Positions 52,437-61,114 of a DNA stretch of 64,000 nucleotides are shown here, in pieces. The stretch covers positions 1-64,000 of the forward strand of contig JADHTQ010000021.1 in assembly GCA_016784965.1 (NCBI GenBank). The letters run 5' to 3'. The first letter of the stretch is position 1. Every line of letters starts with the position of its first letter. The translations under genes were made by a program, and so were the position numbers. The notes beneath the pieces are model-generated. The model did not search any database. It saw nothing but the letters and a program-made list of their open reading frames with translations, and was not told where the DNA came from. Source of the stretch: Bacteriovoracaceae bacterium (GTDB lineage: Bacteria > Bdellovibrionota > Bacteriovoracia > Bacteriovoracales > Bacteriovoracaceae).

Positions 52437-53444
52437 ATGCAAACCTCCTTGGCGCAAAATGAAGCTTTAATTAATGAATATAAAGGTAACATTTTTGAGT
52501 ATTTGGTTGGATTACAATTGGCCCAACACTTCAATATTGAAAACAAGTTTCTTTCTTCAATAAATCAGAACATGCAACGTCAATTACAAAGTTATGAGTC
52601 TTGGCTGCAAGAATATGACCAAGAATTGACAAAAGAGTTACCTAAGCTGGCAACTGCAGTTGTAGATGAGCTAATACCTAAAATTTCTGGACATATAGAC
52701 AATATTCTAATCATAGGTAAAACTGCCGGAGCATCTAGCAATAATAAGTGGAACGAAGCCGACCTAATGATTATTAAACCAAGCTCTGATCAACCTGTTA
52801 GCATTAAACTTTGTAAGGAAAATTCTTATATAAACACCAAAAGTGGTGGCGCTAAAAGTTTCCTAAGTAAATATTTTCAAGCATTTGTTGATTGTAGTGT
52901 TCTTCAAGAAAATTTGAACCTCATAATTGATCAAAGTTTTTATAATATGGGGCAACTACTACATGACCATGTAAATCTAGAATTTCATGGTCAATTTGAT
53001 AATTCATGGACAGAACATGGCCACACAGAGTTCCCTGGTAAACTCAACCCAACTTTGAAAAAAATTGTTCGCAACTATTATCATGAAGTGATAACAGGAA
53101 TTTACAACTCTTTACTGTCATTAAATAAACAAGATCCAACCAAATTTGCTCAAGCGCTACACCCTATTGTTGGCTTTGGTAACGAAGACATTTTACAGGC
53201 CATATGCTTCCATGGTACTGCAAATTCTGGAATCCATAAAAGAAAATACCAACTAAAAAGAGTCGCTATTTGTGATATTTACGATGTGGTAGAGCAACTT
53301 GCAGCACTTACAGTCACACCCCAAAAGTCAGATCTGAGCTCTTTTGAAATAGCCTTAAGAACTTGGAGGCTACAAATTCGAGTCAAGCCAATGAATAAAT
53401 TTACCCTACCAGGTCTAAAAGTTAATTGTTCTGTCAAAAAATAG
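52437..53444 (+). CDS. possible orphan PD-(D/E)XK nuclease-like protein
   Basis: A 335-residue protein with no signal peptide, so cytoplasmic. It begins with an E-bearing helix (EYKGNIFEYLVGLQLA) and then shows a core-like segment KWNEADLMIIK, followed by VSIKLCKENSYINTKSGG: an acidic residue, a hydrophobic strand and a Lys (S-I-K), as in many restriction-type nuclease cores. The assignment is by pattern and may be wrong. No methyltransferase or specificity gene lies next to it. It starts three bases after the barrel gene, though a cytosolic nuclease in an exported run is odd. Confidence 0.45.
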   Translation: MQTSLAQNEALINEYKGNIFEYLVGLQLAQHFNIENKFLSSINQNMQRQLQSYESWLQEYDQELTKELPKLATAVVDELIPKISGHIDNILIIGKTAGASSNNKWNEADLMIIKPSSDQPVSIKLCKENSYINTKSGGAKSFLSKYFQAFVDCSVLQENLNLIIDQSFYNMGQLLHDHVNLEFHGQFDNSWTEHGHTEFPGKLNPTLKKIVRNYYHEVITGIYNSLLSLNKQDPTKFAQALHPIVGFGNEDILQAICFHGTANSGIHKRKYQLKRVAICDIYDVVEQLAALTVTPQKSDLSSFEIALRTWRLQIRVKPMNKFTLPGLKVNCSVKK

Positions 53445-53551
53445 CTTGAGGCCATCCATAAATATGTAAATTTTACTAAAATGATCAAATTTAATGTATT
53501 TTTAGCGCATCGTGTTACTATGCCGCATTAAATCTCACCCAGAGGTAACAG

Positions 53552-56500
53552 ATGAAAATTAAATTTTATTTAAGTTGTTTTACAATTTTTCTAGTAATTT
53601 CAAGTAGATCCTTTTGTGCCCCAACATCCTATCCAGGTGCTGTGCCCCTAGACAATTCAAGGCCTCCTGCCACTGACCTTATTGGCGAAAATGGTAGATT
53701 ACTTCCCCTTTATGAGGCACAACAACTGAGGCTTAAAGGCTTTGATATCTCTACTTTAAACCCCAAAGAGAGTAATATTTGGAAAGATAAAGGATTTTCT
53801 GAAAACTCAAACCACTACCTTCCAATTCATATAAATAGTGACGATGTAGTAAAAAATGCTTCTATAGCCAAATCACCTACCGGCACTATGAGATTCAACG
53901 GAACCATGGAAGGCAATAACAAGATTTACACTTTTAGGATGAGCAAAAGAATCCATAATGTATTGCTTCGCTCTACATTTTTGAAAAAGCTTGGCTATAG
54001 CATACCTCCTATAAAATATATCAAAAAAATAAGAGTAAAGTTTCCAACAGTAAAAGCTAAAAAAGCATTTATTAAGATTATGGCCTCTACACTTCTCACC
54101 AATGATGAAAATGTAAAAAAGAGATGGATCGCTGAAGACAAAGAGGGAGGAGTTGAAGTTGTCTTACAGGATTTAATTGCAACTAGTATGAACCATCATA
54201 CTTACAATTTGGCCGATGGATTTTTAAATGGCCACTCACATATCAAGGGTCAAAGGGCCTTAAATGCGCTTCTTGTTCCATACCACCTTACTTATGTACC
54301 AGAAAGTATCAACTTATTTCCATGGCGTTGTGGGAAAGTTGTCAGTGGTAATATTGTATTTGATTATTTTTACGCCGAACAATTCTCCACACCTATTGAA
54401 GATGTGAAATGGATCTTAAATCGAATCTTCAAACTTACAAGACAAGATTACGAAGAAATCGTTGCTGGTGCTAAATACCCGAAAGAGGTGGCCCTTCTCA
54501 TGGTCGAGAAATTAATTGAAAAAAGAAATAACTGTAAAGAAGTTTTAAATATTGCTGCCAAAGAGCTTGCTATCGACCCTGACGTTTCATACGGTGAGTT
54601 TCTACAAGGCGGGAAGTTACTTAAAAAATTCTGGGATGGTAAAGGCTCATGGTTTGCCTTTGGCGACCCTGAATCTCCACTTAGTGCTAGTGAAATATTT
54701 GCCTTTATGAGATCAAAATTTACTTCAAACGTTATAAGTAACTTAATAATGAGGTTTAACAAAAACTATATGCCTAAAACTGATCTTGAAAGTAAAGTAT
54801 ACGATCAACAATACGAAAAAGCAGTGAAACGCTTAGTAAATTATATGAAAACCAGAAAAGTTGAAAAAACTAATTTTGGGGTATGGGCCATCCCACGTTA
54901 TGGTGTAAATTCAATTCTATCAAGAGATATAGTTGCTGGCAGCTATATGGGCACAGATAACACTATCCAGCTAGCAGACTCCATTGGAATAAATCTTGAT
55001 GCTGGAGCATATCTTGGAACCGACGGCGTTCCCGCACCATGGACATTAAGTGGTGGATCTAAAGTCTTTGTAAACAGAGTATATTCTCACTTAAAACCTA
55101 TCAAAAGTATGAAAAAGGCCCTAAAAGAACCATTTGAAAATATGCTCGTTCCTTGGCTCAAGCGCGACTTTGGTGCTACATTTGATCTGTTGGTACCAGG
55201 TAATTTCCCCGAGCTAAAACAAATTTATTATCTTGATCCCATTAGAGACTATGTTACACATACCGCTAACTTGGCCATCACTCACTTTCACACTCATGGA
55301 TATAAAATAGAAACTCCTATAATCGAAAAGGCCCAAAAAGAAATATATGCCATATTAGATAAAGAACAGACTAAAAACAGTCTTACAAATCCTAGAAATC
55401 CTGCAAAACAAAAGAAGTTGAAGGCAAGGTTAAAAAACTTAGTATCTATTATAAAAAATATGGGCGACTTTGCTTACTATAAAAATGAAATAGATAATGC
55501 TCTAAACAAAGCTCTGTTATACACAGGCTCAAGAGGCCTGTTATCAGAAAACACAAGAGCGTTTAGAATACGTGATAATGCAATTTCTGTAATTGATAAA
55601 GAAATTAGAAAAAGACAAAAAGTAGGATTACAAGCAAGCAATCCTCAAAATCTGCCCGACTTATCATCACCCATAAAAAAACCTTTTGTTAAGAAAATGC
55701 AAGAAACACTTGCCAACCTAAATACGACATGCCAAGGCTGTTTAAATAGAGGTAGTGAAGCTGCTTTAGCTGAAAACGCCACCCTAGAAGAACTTCAAGA
55801 GGAGGAGGCACAAAAAAAGATTGCTGCTTTTAATGAAACAACTTCTAAAATAGAGCTCATCACAGGCGACCCAAATACAATAATCCAAACTGAGATCAAT
55901 CGCACCATGAAAGAGTTTAAAAGCAGTCTTGAAGTTGGTGAATCAATCATTATCACTGATAGTTTGGGTGGTGAATTTAGTGTAAATGCAGGATATAGTT
56001 TTTCTGAGGTTGTAAAGGCTATGGCCCAGTTTAGGTCACAGCTACTCACAATTTCAAGATTGCATATTCATCGAAGAGATGAAAACACTATCCAAATTTA
56101 CAAAGACTTAGGAAACCTAGGTTCTATAAAGATATCTTTAGGGATTCATGCTAAAATTCCAATCATCTCTGTCTCTATGGAGGCCAAAAAGGGAAATGCT
56201 GATGTAAAGTTCTATCAACTAAAAATTGGCGAAACAAATAGAAAGAAAAATCCAGAAATTCTTCCAACCGTCCATGCTTTGAGATCCTTGTTTTTAGATA
56301 ATTCTACAGAAGCCACTGAGATAGTGAATGTACCCTATACTTTAACACATGATTTTAGCGCAAAAAACACAGATGCATCGCTTTTGTGGTACCAATGGAG
56401 ATGGAAAAATGATTACGATTTTGTAACCATCACTCATCCTAAAAGTTATGGTTTTTTCCTAATGTCAAAGGAGCCCACACAGGCACAACTTCCTGCACTT

Positions 56501-57673
56501 GCCTTTACTGACAACCAGTTATTTTCTTACAAATTAGTCGACCAAAATGTTGAAAAAAGGCCAGTAGATATTGGAGATATAACAGAGAGTAATCTGAAGC
56601 ATTTGAAATTTGACAAAGATGAAAAAGCATATCTAACTAGAGAGCAATGTGACTTAATTGAATTGAGGGGTAGTCACAACTGCCCAAAGGCCTTGAATAA
56701 ATATTTTTTCAAAACTAGAATTGGCAAAAGATCTGGAAAAAACTATGAAAAGTTGGTCTTAGATATAATCAATTCAATAATCAAAGAGAACTCTTCTGAA
56801 GAAGTGGTTTTATCGAGCATTAATAACGGTGATCCAGGAAATTCATTTTGGGGTGAATCAACTGTACGCGAAGTAAGTTATGAAGCTGAAGTAAAGGAGT
56901 TAAACAGAGACTCTGAAGGTAAAGGTTGGGGCGAACCACTTCACTCATTTCTCAACCTTACCTATCGATGGAAGGGTTTTAAGCTTTCAAGGGACAAAGC
57001 TGATGAAATACTAGAAGACATAAATAAGAAATTTGGCTCCCAGCTTTACCCAAGGCTTGCCCTGCAGACTTCAAAAAACCTACAACTATACAATATAAGC
57101 TTAAATTTATTTGTCTATGATAAAGGTATAGATTGGATGGCCAGCCTATCTAGGTCGGAAGTTAAAGCTATTATTGAAAGATTCATGAACGTTAGAGATG
57201 CAGCTGAAGACATGATAACCACAGGAGAATTCAACGACCACTATGTCGTAATGGACGGCATTACACCTCATGAGCATATGTTTTATGAGAATGCCTACGC
57301 TGAAGCAAAAGGGAAAATTTTGAGTAGCTTCGTAGAACGTTTTATGGGATATCAAAAAGATTATAAAAAAGCACTCAGGGATAGAGATTTAGAAGACATT
57401 TCTGAGTATACCGCTGAGATGTTCTCTTTGGTGGAAGTTAGTTTACCCATAGAGGGCATAATCGCTATGGTAGGCGGAAGAGATAACCTTTACATCAATT
57501 CAAAAATCAATGGTTTTAGAGAAGGAGATGAAAATGGTGACCGCCCCTATGTCTCAAATACTATTGGCGTGTTTGGTGATAGATACTTCATGGGTCCTAT
57601 GTACGCAATGAAATCTCGTCTTGGAATGACTGATGCTGAATTTTTTATTAACTGGTTACTAGGAAGATTATAA
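53552..57673 (+). CDS. giant exported protein, unknown (1373 aa)
   Basis: A signal peptide (MKIKFYLSCFTIFLVISSRSFC) opens a 1373-residue protein with no transmembrane helix, so it is periplasmic, outer-membrane associated or secreted. It mixes helical regions with beta-rich ones (FGVWAIPRYGVNSILSRDIV, AGAYLGTDGVPAPW). A CQGC motif near 730 (LNTTCQGCLNRG) is the only close Cys pair I see. No known family comes to mind. AGAGG lies six bases before ATG. The last base of its stop codon is the first base of the protease start codon (TAATG), so the two are coupled and probably work together. Confidence 0.7.
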   Translation: MKIKFYLSCFTIFLVISSRSFCAPTSYPGAVPLDNSRPPATDLIGENGRLLPLYEAQQLRLKGFDISTLNPKESNIWKDKGFSENSNHYLPIHINSDDVVKNASIAKSPTGTMRFNGTMEGNNKIYTFRMSKRIHNVLLRSTFLKKLGYSIPPIKYIKKIRVKFPTVKAKKAFIKIMASTLLTNDENVKKRWIAEDKEGGVEVVLQDLIATSMNHHTYNLADGFLNGHSHIKGQRALNALLVPYHLTYVPESINLFPWRCGKVVSGNIVFDYFYAEQFSTPIEDVKWILNRIFKLTRQDYEEIVAGAKYPKEVALLMVEKLIEKRNNCKEVLNIAAKELAIDPDVSYGEFLQGGKLLKKFWDGKGSWFAFGDPESPLSASEIFAFMRSKFTSNVISNLIMRFNKNYMPKTDLESKVYDQQYEKAVKRLVNYMKTRKVEKTNFGVWAIPRYGVNSILSRDIVAGSYMGTDNTIQLADSIGINLDAGAYLGTDGVPAPWTLSGGSKVFVNRVYSHLKPIKSMKKALKEPFENMLVPWLKRDFGATFDLLVPGNFPELKQIYYLDPIRDYVTHTANLAITHFHTHGYKIETPIIEKAQKEIYAILDKEQTKNSLTNPRNPAKQKKLKARLKNLVSIIKNMGDFAYYKNEIDNALNKALLYTGSRGLLSENTRAFRIRDNAISVIDKEIRKRQKVGLQASNPQNLPDLSSPIKKPFVKKMQETLANLNTTCQGCLNRGSEAALAENATLEELQEEEAQKKIAAFNETTSKIELITGDPNTIIQTEINRTMKEFKSSLEVGESIIITDSLGGEFSVNAGYSFSEVVKAMAQFRSQLLTISRLHIHRRDENTIQIYKDLGNLGSIKISLGIHAKIPIISVSMEAKKGNADVKFYQLKIGETNRKKNPEILPTVHALRSLFLDNSTEATEIVNVPYTLTHDFSAKNTDASLLWYQWRWKNDYDFVTITHPKSYGFFLMSKEPTQAQLPALAFTDNQLFSYKLVDQNVEKRPVDIGDITESNLKHLKFDKDEKAYLTREQCDLIELRGSHNCPKALNKYFFKTRIGKRSGKNYEKLVLDIINSIIKENSSEEVVLSSINNGDPGNSFWGESTVREVSYEAEVKELNRDSEGKGWGEPLHSFLNLTYRWKGFKLSRDKADEILEDINKKFGSQLYPRLALQTSKNLQLYNISLNLFVYDKGIDWMASLSRSEVKAIIERFMNVRDAAEDMITTGEFNDHYVVMDGITPHEHMFYENAYAEAKGKILSSFVERFMGYQKDYKKALRDRDLEDISEYTAEMFSLVEVSLPIEGIIAMVGGRDNLYINSKINGFREGDENGDRPYVSNTIGVFGDRYFMGPMYAMKSRLGMTDAEFFINWLLGRL

Positions 57674-60600
57674 TGAAAACTATAAAAGAACTATCTTGTA
57701 AAGTTGCTCTTATTTCGGCCCTTATAAGCATTAGTCTTTCGACCTATGCTGTAACAAACAGGGTACTGGTGGAGTTTAAGAAGATTCCAACACAGAAAGA
57801 AATTGACCAGATGTTAAAAACAGAAGGTATAAAGTCCCTTGAGCGCTTTGATAATGTGAAGCTTGGAAAGTTAGAGTACGATTATTTTAGAAGACTATTT
57901 TACCTCCAAGCAGATGTCGATGCGATTGAAGATATAAAAGATCACCCTAAAGTAGCCGGTATTGAAACAATTGGAGAAGTTAATGCTTTTTCAGTCGTTC
58001 CAAGCACTACTTCTATAACAACTGATACATTCTCAAACTATCAATGGGGCATAGACAATAACGGACAAGTTATACTGCGAGATGAGGATCAGATTAGATA
58101 CAAACAAGTAAATGGTATCAAAGGAAAAGATATTAAAATCAGCAATGTATATTCTACTTTAAATGATTCGTTTAAGGCAGAAAGTGTACTTGTAGCAGTC
58201 ATTGACTCTGGTATTGATCCAAACCACCCTGATTTAAAAAATGCAATTTATCGCAACAAAGTTGAATGTGATGAATCTGGCAATATCATAAGATCAGCAA
58301 GAGAAGACAAAGACAATAATGGATTCAAAGGAGACTGTAGCGGGTGGAACTTTGCCTCCAAACGAGGAAGCAACAAACCCACCGATAGCAGAGGACATGG
58401 CACACATGTTGCTGGTATTATTGCAGCATCATCGTCAAATGGTTTAGGAGTGGCAAGCTTGGCCCCTGCAAAAATCAAGATCTTACCAATTAAAATATTT
58501 AATAACAGAGGAGTTAATCTTAACGGTTCTGTTAGTAATGAGAAGCTTGCTTCCTTTACAGATGTTGTCGCTAAGGCCATTCGCTATGCCGTCTTAATGA
58601 AGGTACAAGTTATTAATATGAGTTTTGGGTGGCCCCGAAGATTAAACTCTAAACATCTTTCAGAGGCTTTAAAAATGGCACTTGATAACAATATCGCAAT
58701 TGTAACAGGTGCAGGAAATAATGACACATTAAGGCCCGTATACCCATGTGCCCACAATGGAGTAATTTGTGTAGGTGCCACCAGTATAGATGGCTCAATG
58801 GCAGGATTTTCAAACTATGGTGGCTTTGTAGATTTAACAGCTCCTGGTGAAAAGATACTCTCAACCTTCCCTCAGCGAATTGAACTAGATGATCCAAGAC
58901 TAGAGTTTACCCAAAAGGGTTACAACTACAAAAATGGAACCAGCCAATCTGCTCCATTTGTCTCACTTGCTTTTGCGATCCTAAAAGGTATTTATCCAAA
59001 TAGCACAAATGACTCTCTTGTAGCCAGACTCTACGAAACTGCTTTGGCCCCCTCTAGCAAAAAATTTACAAAAGCAGGGCTTATCCAAATAGAAGATGCA
59101 ATAAATATCAACAAAAAAGTAAGTATTAAACCAATATTTAAAGGGATACAAACAGTTCACGTCAATATGAATTCCAAAAAGTTTTCATTTGAACTGCCTA
59201 TTAAAAACTATTGGGCCCAAGCAAAAAATATAAAAGTTTTAATTAATATTAAAAGCGATAGTATTAAATTAGAACAAAAGATGTATAACATTAATAAGTT
59301 AGAAGAGAGTGAAAGTAAGAAGTTAATAGTCACAGGTCATATAAAAAGCACCTCAGCAAACTCAGACAATATGCTTGAAGTAGAAATTACTACCCAAAGC
59401 TTAGCTAGTCAAAGCTATAAACACAATGTTAGTTTTGCAAGAGATGCCATATCTGACCAAGAACTACTAATTAAACAAATTTCTTACCCCGGTCCCAATG
59501 AAGACCTAGTTGAAATAACAGAAGGCAAACTTGTACCAACTATAGAGACAATTAATGATAAATACCGAGACTCTAATGCTCCGGAATATTTCGCCAGCAA
59601 AGTTGTAGAAAACAACCTTGAGCTATCTATTTTTGCCCTAGAAGGCAATACTTTTAAAGCTCAAAAAATTTCTCTACCAAATGTCACACAAATAATGACT
59701 ATCACCAGGGTTGATTTAAATTATGATGGACAAAAGGACTATTTTATTCGATCGATAGATATAAAAAGTGCAAACAGAAGAGATGCATACATCCTCTATT
59801 CCTTTTTAGACTCTAATTTAAAACCTCTTTTTAACAATCCACACTTCAAATTCTTCCCGAACACTGTAATTGTGGATAACACTAATATCAACTTTAAGAT
59901 GAATTTCATACCAGTCAATACAAAACATGGGAAAATGGCAGTTCCTTTTTTCTTGGCCATTGGCTCAATTCCTGTAAATAGCCAAGATTTTACTCCTTGG
60001 GTTTGTGGTGAAGACCGGGGTAGAGAAAGTGAAAGAAATCCAGATATTTGGGACTGTGAAGAAGAAGACATTTCTCCTCAGAAACACGCCTACTATTTAA
60101 TTCCAGACTTCGACAACCAAGAACTAAGGACTAAATTATTTGACAACTACAAGTTTAAACAGGCCCTGGAGAGCAAGTTTGATTTATACAAAAACCCAAT
60201 AACTCTTTTAGGTCTAGCATCTCAAGATAATACTAGTTTTAAAAATGGTCGTGCCATATTTCAAATGGCAGTAGGATACAATAGTTACTGCGCTGTAACA
60301 GTTTCTGAAGATTTAAAATATGAGATAAACTCCTTAAATGTTGGATATATGCACCTTGAGGGAGCTAACCGCGTGCCTGTTACACTTATCAAAGACAATA
60401 AGGCATCATATTTTGAGGCGACTGGATTTACAAGCTTACAAAATAATACTCTTGCAGAATTTCTATTTCTCGATCCTCAGAATCCTCACACCCTCAGTTC
60501 ATATTTTAATTATGAACATGCAAGAAAAAGAGATCATATCTTGGCCCCTCTTGTAAACTTCATTAAAGGGGACACAAGCTACAGTGCCGTTCAAACAAAA

Positions 60601-60969
60601 AGCACAAATGTTGTCAGGGTATCAAGAAACTTTAACGTACTAAATACCTATGAGTACCCAGTAGATAGGGTTACGTTCTTACCAGGAAGCACATTTATGG
60701 AGTTTTTCTACCCATTTACCATTAAGCGCAAGGGTGAACTCATACCTGCCCTGTATGTTGATGCTACTGACTTAAATACGGGACATGTCTACTTTGTAGG
60801 CCTAACAGAAGATGGACCTATAACCACTATAAATAACAACATATACATTCCAGAAAATTGTACTTCAATGAACCAAACAAGCATTGACTCTAAAGAAGCG
60901 GTCGCTCTACTGTGCAAAGAACAAGATAAATTGGTATTTAAGTACTTACCAATTCAAATTAATGATTAA
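57673..60969 (+). CDS. subtilisin-family (S8) serine protease with long C-terminal region
   Basis: A 1098-residue exported protease. After the signal (about 1-27) an I9-like propeptide (VLVEFKKIPTQKEIDQML) precedes the S8 core at about 170-445. The catalytic residues are all present: Asp178 (AVIDSGIDPNHPDL), His242 (RGHGTHVAG), oxyanion Asn349 (TGAGNND) and Ser424 (GTSQSAPFVS). The remaining 650 residues are beta-rich, with a Cys-bounded segment (WVCGEDRGRES, WDCEEED) and calcium-like DLNYDGQKDYF. The long tail may bind a target. It is likely secreted and may act on prey or on its giant neighbour. Confidence 0.88.
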   Translation: MKTIKELSCKVALISALISISLSTYAVTNRVLVEFKKIPTQKEIDQMLKTEGIKSLERFDNVKLGKLEYDYFRRLFYLQADVDAIEDIKDHPKVAGIETIGEVNAFSVVPSTTSITTDTFSNYQWGIDNNGQVILRDEDQIRYKQVNGIKGKDIKISNVYSTLNDSFKAESVLVAVIDSGIDPNHPDLKNAIYRNKVECDESGNIIRSAREDKDNNGFKGDCSGWNFASKRGSNKPTDSRGHGTHVAGIIAASSSNGLGVASLAPAKIKILPIKIFNNRGVNLNGSVSNEKLASFTDVVAKAIRYAVLMKVQVINMSFGWPRRLNSKHLSEALKMALDNNIAIVTGAGNNDTLRPVYPCAHNGVICVGATSIDGSMAGFSNYGGFVDLTAPGEKILSTFPQRIELDDPRLEFTQKGYNYKNGTSQSAPFVSLAFAILKGIYPNSTNDSLVARLYETALAPSSKKFTKAGLIQIEDAININKKVSIKPIFKGIQTVHVNMNSKKFSFELPIKNYWAQAKNIKVLINIKSDSIKLEQKMYNINKLEESESKKLIVTGHIKSTSANSDNMLEVEITTQSLASQSYKHNVSFARDAISDQELLIKQISYPGPNEDLVEITEGKLVPTIETINDKYRDSNAPEYFASKVVENNLELSIFALEGNTFKAQKISLPNVTQIMTITRVDLNYDGQKDYFIRSIDIKSANRRDAYILYSFLDSNLKPLFNNPHFKFFPNTVIVDNTNINFKMNFIPVNTKHGKMAVPFFLAIGSIPVNSQDFTPWVCGEDRGRESERNPDIWDCEEEDISPQKHAYYLIPDFDNQELRTKLFDNYKFKQALESKFDLYKNPITLLGLASQDNTSFKNGRAIFQMAVGYNSYCAVTVSEDLKYEINSLNVGYMHLEGANRVPVTLIKDNKASYFEATGFTSLQNNTLAEFLFLDPQNPHTLSSYFNYEHARKRDHILAPLVNFIKGDTSYSAVQTKSTNVVRVSRNFNVLNTYEYPVDRVTFLPGSTFMEFFYPFTIKRKGELIPALYVDATDLNTGHVYFVGLTEDGPITTINNNIYIPENCTSMNQTSIDSKEAVALLCKEQDKLVFKYLPIQIND

Positions 60970-60974
60970 AAAGT

Positions 60975-61003
60975 CATGACTCTTGACCTAGGTTAAGGTC
61001 ATG
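60975..61003. terminator. hairpin after the protease gene
   Basis: CATGAC...GTCATG with the inner CTTGACC-TAGG-GGTTAAG-like pairs forms a long stem with one bulge, directly after the S8 stop. Only a weak T-rich stretch (GCATTTG) follows, so it may be a terminator or an mRNA stem between two parts of the cluster. Confidence 0.4.
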
Positions 61004-61114
61004 GCATTTGAATTGCATTATAGTGGGCAAGACTGCTAACTATGTTTAATTATATCGATGTTTATAAACAAACTTGATTACATATTAGACAGCTGGCTAT
61101 TTATTGGAGAGTGC

